Positions 24,056-32,596 of a stretch of 43,703 nt of DNA are shown here, one piece after another; position 1 is the first letter of the stretch, and every line of letters begins with the position of its first letter. The position numbers were made by a program, and so were the translations under genes. The stretch spans positions 1-43,703 of the forward strand of contig NZ_JAAEDM010000040.1 of assembly GCF_018129065.1 (NCBI RefSeq). Reading direction: 5' to 3'. The notes beneath the pieces are model-generated. The model did no database searches. It was not told where the DNA came from and worked only from the letters and a program-made list of their open reading frames with translations. Source of the DNA: Neoroseomonas soli. Lineage in GTDB: Bacteria > Pseudomonadota > Alphaproteobacteria > Acetobacterales > Acetobacteraceae.

Positions 24056-25347
24056 CGCGCCTTCTCCACCCCGCACCACTCGGCCATGGTCAGCGCGATG
24101 GTGCGGGTGATGTCGTGCATGCTGTCGAGACCCACGCTCTCGTCGATGCCATGGATGTCCTGCGCATCGGGGCCGAAGCAGGCGACCGGCGTATCCTGGT
24201 AGAGCGTAAAGAAGCGCCCGTCCGTCAGGCCAGTGGCCGGGTAGTCGCGCAGGGTCGCTCCGGCGACTTCGGCGAAGTTCCGCTTCGCCATCCGTGCGAT
24301 CGGCGCGTTCATGTCGAAGACGCAGGGGTCGGCCATGAAGCCCTTGAACTCGAGCTTCACCTTGGCGCCCCTCAGGCGTTCGTCCTGCGCGGCCTCAGCG
24401 ACCAGCCTTTCGATGTCCGCCTTGGTTTGCGCCGCGGTGTACCCCATCATCACACCAACACGCATGCCGATGCGGCAGCGCGTGGCGACGGAGGAATTCC
24501 ACTCGCCGCCCTCGATGGTGCCGAAGTTCACGTTCACCGGATGGTTCACGCCATGGAAGGAGGCATGGATGCGCTCGGCGCGGTTCATGTCGCGCTCATA
24601 GTCCTTGAACCGTGCTGCAATGGCGTTGGCGGCCTCGATGGCATTCACGCCGGCCTGCATGTCGCGCACATGCGCCGGACGGCCGGAGACGGTGACCCAG
24701 GCCCAGACCACGCCGACCTCGGCGGAATACATCGCGGGCAGGCCGGGGCCGGGCTCGGGGATGATGACCCCATCGGTGCGCGGCAGCGCGAGCATCGCGG
24801 CGAGCGCGCCATTGCCGCTGCATTCCTCCTCGATCACCGACTGCATCTGCACCTCGGCTGCCGGTTGCAGCCCCGCGACGCGCAACGCCTTGAACGCCGT
24901 GACGTAGGAGACGATGCCCGCCTTCATGTCGCCCGCGCCGCGCCCGTACATGCGGCCGTCGCGGATGGAAGGCTCATAGGGCGGCGTCTCCCACATATCC
25001 GCGGCGCCTTCGGGCACCACGTCCACATGCCCTTGCAGCGCCAGGCTGCGGCCGCGGGCCTCGCGTGGCGTGTGGACCGCGACGATGTTGTCGCGCCCCT
25101 CGTAGGAGATCAGCGGCGGCGAGAAGCCGGGGTGGGACGCCAGCTCCTCCGGCACCGTCGGCACGCGGCGCGGCGCCAGGCCCAGGCCGTCGTAGATCCG
25201 CGCCATCTCGCTCAGCGCCGAATGCTCGTTGCCCAGGGTGGAGGGGCAGCGCACCAACCTCTCCAGCGTGTGCACCGCGTCGTCGCGCAGCGTGTCCACG
25301 GCCTCCAGGATCGCGCGGCGCGCGCCGGGGTCCAGCATTTCGGTCAT
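24052..25347 (-). CDS. M20 family deacylase (ArgE/DapE-like)
   Basis: A 431-residue di-zinc amidohydrolase related to acetylornithine deacetylase and succinyl-diaminopimelate desuccinylase. Zinc-binding and catalytic motifs are LQGHVDVVP, GRGAGDMKAG and IEEECSGNG; the dimerisation domain follows at ~210-330, and YPATGLTDGRFF and DIHGIDESV contain late metal ligands. True ArgE or DapE would normally sit in arginine or lysine operons and are shorter; context here instead suggests deacylation of an N-acyl amino acid or peptide. The ATG at 25347 is 12 bp after the ATPase stop, and it ends in a GTGA overlap with the next hydrolase gene. Confidence 0.88.
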   Translation of the reverse strand: MTEMLDPGARRAILEAVDTLRDDAVHTLERLVRCPSTLGNEHSALSEMARIYDGLGLAPRRVPTVPEELASHPGFSPPLISYEGRDNIVAVHTPREARGRSLALQGHVDVVPEGAADMWETPPYEPSIRDGRMYGRGAGDMKAGIVSYVTAFKALRVAGLQPAAEVQMQSVIEEECSGNGALAAMLALPRTDGVIIPEPGPGLPAMYSAEVGVVWAWVTVSGRPAHVRDMQAGVNAIEAANAIAARFKDYERDMNRAERIHASFHGVNHPVNVNFGTIEGGEWNSSVATRCRIGMRVGVMMGYTAAQTKADIERLVAEAAQDERLRGAKVKLEFKGFMADPCVFDMNAPIARMAKRNFAEVAGATLRDYPATGLTDGRFFTLYQDTPVACFGPDAQDIHGIDESVGLDSMHDITRTIALTMAEWCGVEKAR

Positions 25348-25359
25348 CGGTCGTGCTCC

Positions 25360-26970
25360 TCAGGCGGCGATCACCGGCGGCGTCCAGGACCGTCCGGGGA
25401 TGCTGTCCAGCAATTGCCGGGTATAGGGGTGCTGGGGGTTGCCGAACACCTCGGCGGTCGGGCCTTGTTCGACGATCGCGCCGCGCTGCATCACCGCGAT
25501 CCGGTCACAGACCTGCGCCGCGACGCGCAGGTCGTGCGTGATGAACAGCATGGTCAGGCCGAGCCGCGCGCGGATATCCGCGAGCAGCGCCAGCACCTGC
25601 GCCTGCACGGAGACATCCAGGGCGGAGACCGGCTCGTCCGCGATCAGCAGCTCCGGCTCCATCGCCAATGCGCGGGCGATGCCGATGCGCTGGCGCTGGC
25701 CGCCGCTGAATTCATGCGGGTAGCGGTCCATCGCGCCGGGATCGAGTTGCACCAGCCGCAGCAATTCCCGCGCGCGCGCCAGTGCCTCGCCGCGCTCGAC
25801 GCCGTGGGTGACCGGCCCCTCGGCGATGATGTCGCCGACCGTCCGGCGCGGGTTCAGCGAGGCGAAGGGGTCCTGGAACACCATCTGGATCTTCTTGCGG
25901 TAGGGCTTCCAGGCGCCGCGCGAGAGCGGGCGCAGATCCGCGCCCTCGAAGATCATCTCGCCCTTCTCTGGCTCCACGAGTTTCACCACGCAGCGCGCGA
26001 GCGTGGACTTGCCGGATCCGGATTCACCCACCAGGCCGAGCGTTTCGCCCTTGCGGAGAATGAAGTCGGCATCGTGCACGGCCTTGACCACCGGCCCTGG
26101 CCCGAACCAACCGCCGGCGCGGCGGTAGGTCTTCTCGATGCCCTTCGCCTCCAGCACCAGCGGACCCTGCGCGGCCTGCTGCGGCCCAGCCGGATTGCCA
26201 TGCGGGACCGCGGCAATCAGGGCCCGCGTGTAAGCGTGCTGGGGGCGGTTCAGCACGTCGGCCGCCGAGCCCTGTTCGACGATGCGCCCCTTCTGCATCA
26301 CCGCGACGCGGTCGGCGATCTCCGCCACGACGCCGAAGTCGTGGGTGATGAACATGACGCCCGTGCCGCGCCGCGACTGGATCTCTCGGATCAGGCGCAG
26401 GATCTGCATCTGGGTCGTGACGTCGAGCGCGGTGGTCGGCTCATCGGCGATCAGCAAGGATGGTTCGAGCGCCAGTGCCATGGCGATCATCACGCGCTGG
26501 CGCTGGCCGCCGGACAGGCGGAACGGGTAGGCGCGCGCGGTCGCGACCGGGTCCGGCAGGTTTACCGCCGCCAGCAGTTCCGGCACGCGCTTCGCCGCAT
26601 CGCGCCCGGCGCCGTGGACCCGCATGGCCTCGGCGATCTGCTCACCCACGCGCATGACGGGGTTCAGCGCCGTCATCGGTTCCTGGAAGATCATGGCGAG
26701 CCGCGCGCCGCGCAGCCGCCGCATCGCCTCGGGCGCCAGGGCGAGGAGGTCCTGCCCCTCGAAGGTGATGCGCCCGGACTTCACAGGCAGGCCCTTCGGC
26801 AACAGCCCCATCACCGCATTCGCCGTGATGGACTTGCCTGAACCCGACTCGCCCACAATGCAGACGATCTCGCCCGGGTTCACCGAGAGCGTGATGTCCT
26901 CGACCGCATGCGGGCGGTCACCACCCGGCGGCAGGGCCACGGTGAGGCCTTCGACGCTCAGCAGACTCAT
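25360..26970 (-). CDS. Oligopeptide/dipeptide ABC transporter, fused double ATPase
   Basis: A 536-residue protein that joins both ATPases of an Opp/Dpp/Gsi-type importer in one chain. First unit: Walker [10 protein letters not shown] at 40-48, signature LSGGQRQR near 152, Walker B SLLIADEP near 171. Second unit: Walker [10 protein letters not shown] at 315-323, signature FSGGQRQR near 421, Walker B ELLIADEP near 440. Each ends with the oligopeptide-type extension ([15 protein letters not shown] and [16 protein letters not shown]). The first Walker A has Ile where Thr/Ser is usual, as in many DppD-type units, so it is not inactivating. Start ATG 26970 overlaps the permease stop (ATGA). It energises uptake through the two permeases encoded directly upstream. 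Confidence 0.94.
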   Translation of the reverse strand: MSLLSVEGLTVALPPGGDRPHAVEDITLSVNPGEIVCIVGESGSGKSITANAVMGLLPKGLPVKSGRITFEGQDLLALAPEAMRRLRGARLAMIFQEPMTALNPVMRVGEQIAEAMRVHGAGRDAAKRVPELLAAVNLPDPVATARAYPFRLSGGQRQRVMIAMALALEPSLLIADEPTTALDVTTQMQILRLIREIQSRRGTGVMFITHDFGVVAEIADRVAVMQKGRIVEQGSAADVLNRPQHAYTRALIAAVPHGNPAGPQQAAQGPLVLEAKGIEKTYRRAGGWFGPGPVVKAVHDADFILRKGETLGLVGESGSGKSTLARCVVKLVEPEKGEMIFEGADLRPLSRGAWKPYRKKIQMVFQDPFASLNPRRTVGDIIAEGPVTHGVERGEALARARELLRLVQLDPGAMDRYPHEFSGGQRQRIGIARALAMEPELLIADEPVSALDVSVQAQVLALLADIRARLGLTMLFITHDLRVAAQVCDRIAVMQRGAIVEQGPTAEVFGNPQHPYTRQLLDSIPGRSWTPPVIAA

Positions 26971-27812
26971 GCCGCGCCTCCCCGCTGGCGGGCCAGCCTC
27001 GGGTTCAGCGCGTCGGAAAGCCCCTCCCCCACCAGGTTCAGCGCCAGCACCGTCACGAAGATCGCGAGGCCGGGGAAGACGCTCATCCACCAGGCGAGAC
27101 GGATCACCGACCGCCCTGACCCGATCAGGAAGCCCCACGTCATCAGGTTCGGATCGCCGAGGCCGAGGAATGACAGCGCGCTCTCCAGCAGGATCGCCGA
27201 GGCCACCATCAGCGAGGACAGCACCACGATGGGCGAGAGCGCGTTCGGCAGGATGTCCGTCACCACGATGGCGATGCGCGACTTGCCCAGCACCTCCGCC
27301 GCCTGGACGAACTCGCGAGAACGCAGCGACAGGAACTCCGCGCGCACCACGCGGGCAACCGGCGGCCACGACACCACGGCGATCGCGAAGACGACCGATC
27401 CGATCGTAGGGGTAAAGATCGCCACCAGGAGAATGGCGAAGACGAAGGACGGGATGGTCTGGAAGAACTCGGTGAAGCGCATCACCGCATCGTCCGCGAC
27501 GCCGCCGAGGTAGCCCGCGACCGCGCCCAGGGTCACGCCGATCAGCAACGCCGCGACGGTCGAGACCGCGCCCACCATCAGCGAGATCCGCGCCCCATGC
27601 GCGATCCCCGCTGCGACATCCCGCCCGAGGCTGTCGGAGCCGAGCAGCATTCCCTCCTCGCCCGGCGGCACGAAGGGCGCGGTCGCCATGTCCCACGGGC
27701 TGCCCGGATAGAGCACCGGCGCCAGTGCCGCCACCGCGATGACCAGCACCAGGACGACCAGCCCCACCACGGCGCCGCGGTTGCGGCGGAAGCGCCTCCA
27801 GAAGTCGCTCAT
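26967..27812 (-). CDS. Peptide-type ABC transporter permease, DppC-like
   Basis: A 281-residue inner-membrane permease starting at ATG 27812, in ATGA overlap with the DppB-like gene. Membrane helices appear at ~15-35, ~80-105, ~115-140, ~190-215 and ~245-270. The short N-terminal periplasmic segment includes GSDSLGRDV, typical of DppC/OppC. The cytoplasmic EAA loop is SREFVQAAEVLGKS..ILPNALSPIVV, which docks with the ATPase. With the partner permease it forms the translocation pore for peptides or similar compounds. Confidence 0.93.
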   Translation of the reverse strand: MSDFWRRFRRNRGAVVGLVVLVLVIAVAALAPVLYPGSPWDMATAPFVPPGEEGMLLGSDSLGRDVAAGIAHGARISLMVGAVSTVAALLIGVTLGAVAGYLGGVADDAVMRFTEFFQTIPSFVFAILLVAIFTPTIGSVVFAIAVVSWPPVARVVRAEFLSLRSREFVQAAEVLGKSRIAIVVTDILPNALSPIVVLSSLMVASAILLESALSFLGLGDPNLMTWGFLIGSGRSVIRLAWWMSVFPGLAIFVTVLALNLVGEGLSDALNPRLARQRGGAA

Positions 27813-28795
27813 CCCTGCACCTCCACCCGGGGATCGACCACGGCGTAGAGCAGGTCCGTGGCCAGGTTGAAGGCCACCACCATCACGCTCGTGCAGAAGA
27901 AGACGCCGAGCAGCACCGCGTAGTCGCGCGCCAGCAACGCGTCGAAGGCGAGCCGCCCGATCCCCGGCCAGGCGAAGACCGTCTCGACGAGGATCGACCC
28001 GCCGATGAGCTGCCCCGCCTGGATGCCGGCGAAGGTGATCACCGGCAGCAGCGCGTTGCGCAGCACGTGCCGCCGCACCACCTGGCCTTCCGGCACGCCC
28101 TTGGCGCGCGCGGTCTTCACGAAGTCCTGGTCCGCGACCTCCAGCATCGTCGCGCGCGTCAGCCGCGCATAGACCGCGAGGTAAAACAGCCCGAGCGTCA
28201 GCGCCGGCAGCAGCAGATGCTTGCCCAGGTCCAGCGCCGCGTCGATGCCGTGCAGTTCGACGCCAACCGTCGCCATGCCGAAGGATGGCAGCCACTCGAG
28301 CCATACCGAGAAGAACAGCACCAACATCAGCCCAACCCAGAAAAGTGGCGTGGCGTAGAAGGTCAGCGCGATCACCGTGATCACGGAATCCGCCCAGGTC
28401 CCGACGCGCCGCGCCGCGAGCGTGCCGAGCGTGACCCCCGCCGTGATCGCGAAGGCGAAGGCCGCCCCGGTCAGCAGCAGCGTCGCGGGCAGCCTTTCGC
28501 TGATCAGGGTCCAGACCGGCTGCTGCTGCCGGTGGCTGAAGCCGAGATCCAGCGTCAGCACGCCCTTCAGGTAGATCCACAGTTGCACATGCAGCGGCTT
28601 GTCCAGGCCGAACTGTTCGCGAAGCTGCGCGAGGAAGCGTTCATCCGCCGCCCCGGACTGCCCCGCGATCACGCTCGCCGGGTCGCCCGGCGCGGCGTGG
28701 ATCAGCAGGAAGTTGCAGACGACGATCGCCAGGATGACGATCGCCGCCTTGACGCCTCTCCGCAGGAGGAAGCCTGGCAGCCGCGACAGCTCCAT
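27809..28795 (-). CDS. Peptide-type ABC transporter permease, DppB-like
   Basis: A 328-residue inner-membrane permease. It begins with an N-terminal helix (AIVILAIVVCNFLLIHAAPGDPA) whose APGDPA turn is characteristic of DppB/OppB/GsiC. A periplasmic segment and five more helices follow. The EAA loop contains DFVKTARAKGVPEGQVV and LRNALLPVI. Start ATG 28795 is 3 bp after the binding-protein stop. It is the partner of the DppC-like permease that follows. Confidence 0.94.
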   Translation of the reverse strand: MELSRLPGFLLRRGVKAAIVILAIVVCNFLLIHAAPGDPASVIAGQSGAADERFLAQLREQFGLDKPLHVQLWIYLKGVLTLDLGFSHRQQQPVWTLISERLPATLLLTGAAFAFAITAGVTLGTLAARRVGTWADSVITVIALTFYATPLFWVGLMLVLFFSVWLEWLPSFGMATVGVELHGIDAALDLGKHLLLPALTLGLFYLAVYARLTRATMLEVADQDFVKTARAKGVPEGQVVRRHVLRNALLPVITFAGIQAGQLIGGSILVETVFAWPGIGRLAFDALLARDYAVLLGVFFCTSVMVVAFNLATDLLYAVVDPRVEVQG

Positions 28796-28798
28796 CCG

Positions 28799-30388
28799 TC
28801 AGCCGGCGAGAAAGACGTCGTCGAAGGAGGTATGCACGCCAAGTCCCGTCGTGATGACGTTGCGCACCTTCTTGTCGTGGATGGTCGGGAAGGCGAGTTC
28901 CATCAGCCAGATCTGCGGCACTTCCTCGACCAGGATCTTCTGCACCTCGCTGAAGGCGCGCTGGCGCTCCGCCGCCACGGCGGCATTGCGCGCCTGCTGG
29001 AACAGCGCATCGACCTGCGGGTTGGCGTAGCCGCCGGTATTGGTGAAGGTCACGCGCTGGATGTTGGTCGAGACATAGGTGCGCTCGACCCCAAGCGTCG
29101 GGTCGCCGAACTGGTACACGAAGTTGATCGTCGTCTCGTATTCCCAGTTGCCGACCCGCCGCGCCCAGGACCCGGCATCGGTGCTTTCCAGTTCCAGCGC
29201 GATGCCGACATTGCGCATCGCCTGGCGCAAGTATTCCGACAGGCGCGTCCAGATCTCGCCATAGGGCAGCGGGATATGCTTCACCGTGAAGCGCACGCCC
29301 TGCGCATTGCGCGCGAAGCCGGCCGCGTCCAGCAATTCATTCGCCGCACGGACATTGAAGGCGGCGATCTTCGCGTTGGCGTCGTGGAAGCGCGTGGTCG
29401 AGGCGACCGGGTTGGTCGCCGGCTTGCCGACGCCGAACCACAGCCGGTTGACGATGAAATTGCGGTCGATCGCCATGGACATGGCACGCCGCACGCGCGG
29501 GTCGTTCAGCGGCGCGACGCGGTGGTTGATCTCCATCCAGGACAGCGGGGAGAAGTATTCCCACCCCGCCGTATTCACCTCGAGGTTCGGACGCTGGCGC
29601 AGCGCCGGGATGTCGAAGGGCTCGATGTCGCTCGCCTGGCTCAGCAGCACCTGGCCGGATTCCAGCGCGAGGCGCCGGCTCTGGCTGTCCGGGATGATGC
29701 GGTAGATGATGCTGTCGAGATACGGCTGGCCCGGCTTCCAGTAGTCGTCGAAGCGATCCATGCGGATGAAGTTGCCGCGCTGCCACTCCACGAACCTGAA
29801 CGGTCCTGTGCCCACCGGCCGCTGCACCGCCGGCGCCGTGCGGTAGTCCCGCCCGTCGAAGAGGTGCTTCGGCACGATCGCCGCGGCCGTCGCGTCGAAC
29901 ATCAGCAGGAAGGGCTGGAAGGGCTGCTTCAGCACGATGCGGACCGTGTGCGGGTCGGTCGCCGCGCAGGTTTCGATCAACTGGAAGATGGCGCGGGCGC
30001 GTGGCGCCAGTTCCATGTGGAACTTCGTGATGGAGAAGACGACGTCCTCGGCCGTGAAGGGCTGGCCGTCATGCCACTTCACATTCTCCTGGAGGCGGAA
30101 GACGTACTCCTTGCCGTCCGGGCTGATCGTCCAGGACTTCGCCAGCAGCGGAAGCGGCTCCAGCGTCGACGAGAAGCTCAGCAGCCCCTGGAACATCTTC
30201 GGCGCGGCGGCGAGCGTCGGTCCCTGCTGGTTCACGCCGATCTGCAGCACCGGGGGTTCCGGCGTCAGCATCATCTGCAGCGTGCCGCCGCGGCGGGGAG
30301 CGACGCCCTGCGCCATCGCCTCGGACGCGCGCATCAGGACGGGGGCGGCGGCGGCAGCAGCCATCAGGCCACGGCGCGAGAGGTTCAT
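28799..30388 (-). CDS. ABC transporter substrate-binding protein, family 5 (peptide type)
   Basis: A 529-residue periplasmic binding protein. The N-terminus NLSRRGLMAAAAAAPVLM has twin arginines and ends near AMAQ, so it is probably a Tat-exported or Sec-exported lipoprotein-free protein. The mature part has the family-5 layout: GGTLQMMLTPEPPVLQIG, LAKSWTISPDGKEYVFRLQENVKWHDGQPF and VGTGPFRFVEW, all typical of DppA/OppA/GsiB. It is the first gene of the eight-gene minus-strand operon ending with the M81 peptidase. The ligand cannot be told from sequence; the associated amide hydrolases suggest a peptide or a modified amide. Confidence 0.93.
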   Translation of the reverse strand: MNLSRRGLMAAAAAAPVLMRASEAMAQGVAPRRGGTLQMMLTPEPPVLQIGVNQQGPTLAAAPKMFQGLLSFSSTLEPLPLLAKSWTISPDGKEYVFRLQENVKWHDGQPFTAEDVVFSITKFHMELAPRARAIFQLIETCAATDPHTVRIVLKQPFQPFLLMFDATAAAIVPKHLFDGRDYRTAPAVQRPVGTGPFRFVEWQRGNFIRMDRFDDYWKPGQPYLDSIIYRIIPDSQSRRLALESGQVLLSQASDIEPFDIPALRQRPNLEVNTAGWEYFSPLSWMEINHRVAPLNDPRVRRAMSMAIDRNFIVNRLWFGVGKPATNPVASTTRFHDANAKIAAFNVRAANELLDAAGFARNAQGVRFTVKHIPLPYGEIWTRLSEYLRQAMRNVGIALELESTDAGSWARRVGNWEYETTINFVYQFGDPTLGVERTYVSTNIQRVTFTNTGGYANPQVDALFQQARNAAVAAERQRAFSEVQKILVEEVPQIWLMELAFPTIHDKKVRNVITTGLGVHTSFDDVFLAG

Positions 30389-30504
30389 GTTCGTGTCTCC
30401 CTGGGTCGTTGCCGGAGGCTATCCCCCCGCGGAGGCAGTGGACAAGGCGCCCTCTGGTCCGCCGCGTGGACAAGCCGTCCGCCGATGCCTAGCCTTCGCG
30501 CACC
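30389..30504. promoter_or_regulatory. Divergent control region between the peptide-transport operon and the amidohydrolase/dipeptidase pair
   Basis: This 116-bp gap must hold promoters for both directions. The 9-mer GTGGACAAG occurs twice in the same orientation at 30438-30446 and 30466-30474 (28 bp apart), each followed by a base and CG. This could be an operator. No clear -35/-10 pair is visible. The two-way layout suggests shared regulation, but no regulator gene is nearby. Confidence 0.4.
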
Positions 30505-31539
30505 ATGAAGACCTTCGCGCATCCCGATCAGGCAGGGCACGCGCCCAGCTTCTTTCTCCAGCGCGGCCAGGTCCGCCGCCTCTATGAGGTTCCGGCGCGC
30601 GCCGCCGCGCTCGAGGCGGCGTTGCACCGCCTGGGACTCGCGCCCGCCCGGCCCCCCGCGCTCGCGCCGCGCGCGATGGAATCCGTGCATGCCCCGGACT
30701 ACATCGCCTTCCTCGCCAGTGCCGCGCAGGACTGGGCCGCGCTCCCGGATGCCGGCCCCGAAGCCGTCGCCAACATCCACCCCACGCCCGAGATGCTGGC
30801 TCAAGGCGGCTTCAGCGGGCCGTCCATCATCGCCCGCACCGGCTGGTACACGGCCGACACCTCCTGCCCCATCAGTCGCGGCAGCTGGGAAGCCGTCCAG
30901 GGCGCGGCGGCCTGCGCCCTGGCCGCGGCGGCGGAGGCCGCGAAGGGCGGCACCGCCTATGCGCTCTGCCGCCCGCCGGGCCACCATGCCTATGCCGCGC
31001 GCGCCGGCGGGCACTGCTACGTGAACAACGCCGCCCTTGCCGCACAGGCGCTGCGCGATGCCGGCGCGTCGCGCGTCGCCGTGCTCGACATCGACAGCCA
31101 CCACGGCAACGGCACTCAGGGGATCTTCTGGGAACGCGGGGACGTGCTGACCATCTCCATCCACGGCGACCCGGACCGCTACTATCCCTGGTATGTCGGT
31201 CGCACCGCCGAACGCGGCGCGGGCGCCGGCGACGGGCGCAACATGAACATGCCCCTCGCCTTCGGCACGGCCGACGAGGGCTGGCTCGACGCCATCCGGC
31301 ACGGGCTCGCCGCCATCCGCGACTTCAAGGCGGATGCGCTGGTCGTCGCCCTCGGCTTCGACGCGTCGAAGGATGAGCCGCTGGCATCGCTCGCCGTCAC
31401 GGAGGACGGATTCGCGAAGGCCGCGGCGATGATCGGCGGCCTCGGCCTGCCCGCCGCGATCACCCAGGAGGGCGGCTACAACGTCGATGTCATCGGCACT
31501 CTGCTCGAACGCTTCCTGACCGGCTGGAGCCGCGCATGA
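30505..31539 (+). CDS. Histone-deacetylase-superfamily amidohydrolase (acetylpolyamine amidohydrolase-like)
   Basis: A 344-residue zinc-dependent deacetylase with the arginase/HDAC fold. Active-site features are the His pair H160-H161 (RPPGHHAY), the zinc ligands in LDIDSHHGNGTQ (D197 and H199), the second Asp in LGFDASKDEP (D286), and the late QEGGY (Y325) that acts as catalytic tyrosine in this family. The HHGNGTQ motif is close to that of bacterial acetylpolyamine amidohydrolases and AcuC-like proteins. It would remove acetyl or related acyl groups from amines in the cytoplasm. Start ATG 30505. The next gene overlaps by 4 bp (ATGA). It diverges from the peptide-transport operon, which suggests a role in the same pathway (inference). 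Confidence 0.92.
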   Translation: MKTFAHPDQAGHAPSFFLQRGQVRRLYEVPARAAALEAALHRLGLAPARPPALAPRAMESVHAPDYIAFLASAAQDWAALPDAGPEAVANIHPTPEMLAQGGFSGPSIIARTGWYTADTSCPISRGSWEAVQGAAACALAAAAEAAKGGTAYALCRPPGHHAYAARAGGHCYVNNAALAAQALRDAGASRVAVLDIDSHHGNGTQGIFWERGDVLTISIHGDPDRYYPWYVGRTAERGAGAGDGRNMNMPLAFGTADEGWLDAIRHGLAAIRDFKADALVVALGFDASKDEPLASLAVTEDGFAKAAAMIGGLGLPAAITQEGGYNVDVIGTLLERFLTGWSRA

Positions 31540-32549
31540 CCACCACCGCCGCCGCCATCCACGCCGCGACGCTGACGCTCGATACGCATATCGACATCCG
31601 CTGGCCCGACCCGCCGGATGCGACAGGCGAGACCGACCGCCGCGTGGACTTCCCGAAGATGCTGCGCGGCGGGCTGAAGGCCGCCGTATTCATCGCCTAT
31701 ACGCCCCAGGGCCGGCGCGACGAGGAAGGCCTCATCACCGCCTCGACACGCGCGGAGGCCATGCTGCGCCATATCCGCGGCCGCGCCGACGATGCCGCGC
31801 GCCGCTTCTGCGCGACCGCCGGAGAACTCGAGGCCGCCCACCAGGCCGGTGCGCTCGCCGTGCTCTCGGCGGTCGAGAACGCCAACGCCATGGCGCGCGA
31901 TCTCTCGAAGCTGACGCTCTGGCGCGACCTCGGCGCGATCTACGTGACGATCACGCATGACGGCCACAACGACCTGGCCGACGCCGCACGCCCCAAGCCG
32001 GACCTCGGCGACGCGGAGGCGGAACACGGCGGGCTCTCCGCGCTCGGCCGGGCGGCGATCCGGGAGATGAACCGCGTCGGGCTGCTGGTCGATGTCTCGC
32101 ACAGCGCGAAGTCGTCGATGATGCAGGCGGCGGAGCTCTCGCGGGTGCCGATCGTCGCGACCCATTCCTGCTGCCGCGCCCTCTGCGACCATCCGCGCAA
32201 CCTGGATGACGAGCAGCTCGACATGCTGCGCGCCGTCGGCGGGCTGGTGCAGATCACCGCGCTCGATGCCTTCCTCCGTCCGGCGCCGCAGGGCGGCAAG
32301 TCGCCCGCGACGGTGAAGGACATGGCGGACCACGTGGACTACGCGGTGAAGCGGATCGGCATCGACCATGTCGGCCTGTCGTCGGATTTCGACGGCGGCG
32401 GCGGCATTCCCGGCTGGAAGGATGCCTCGGAGACGCTGAACCTGACCACGGAATTGCATCACCGCGGCTATGGGGCGCGGGAGCTGGACCTGCTCTGGTC
32501 GGGCAATTTCCGTCGCCTCATGCGCTTGGCGCGAAAGGCAGCACAGTAA
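31536..32549 (+). CDS. M19 family dipeptidase (renal-dipeptidase-like)
   Basis: A 337-residue amidohydrolase-fold zinc peptidase of the membrane-dipeptidase family; bacterial members cleave dipeptides, including some with D-amino acids. Metal-binding features are DTHIDI (H and D), AVENANAM (bridging Glu), VDVSHSAKSS, ATHSCCRALCDHPRN and SSDFDGGG. The family's first motif is usually DGHND or DTHND; here it is DTHID. No signal peptide is seen, so it is probably cytoplasmic. It overlaps the HDAC-like gene by 4 bp, so the two are translationally coupled. Confidence 0.92.
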   Translation: MTTTAAAIHAATLTLDTHIDIRWPDPPDATGETDRRVDFPKMLRGGLKAAVFIAYTPQGRRDEEGLITASTRAEAMLRHIRGRADDAARRFCATAGELEAAHQAGALAVLSAVENANAMARDLSKLTLWRDLGAIYVTITHDGHNDLADAARPKPDLGDAEAEHGGLSALGRAAIREMNRVGLLVDVSHSAKSSMMQAAELSRVPIVATHSCCRALCDHPRNLDDEQLDMLRAVGGLVQITALDAFLRPAPQGGKSPATVKDMADHVDYAVKRIGIDHVGLSSDFDGGGGIPGWKDASETLNLTTELHHRGYGARELDLLWSGNFRRLMRLARKAAQ

Positions 32550-32596
32550 CCTTGAGTTGATAATTGCATGGCGATGCGCCACCCTGGCGCACCGCC

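Noticed and set aside
24115..26841. A 908-codon open frame on the + strand
   Set aside because: It is antisense to the M20 deacylase and ABC ATPase genes, whose Walker and zinc motifs are intact; its composition is non-protein-like.
28067..30508. An 813-codon open frame on the + strand
   Set aside because: It is antisense to the permease and binding-protein genes and has no domain.
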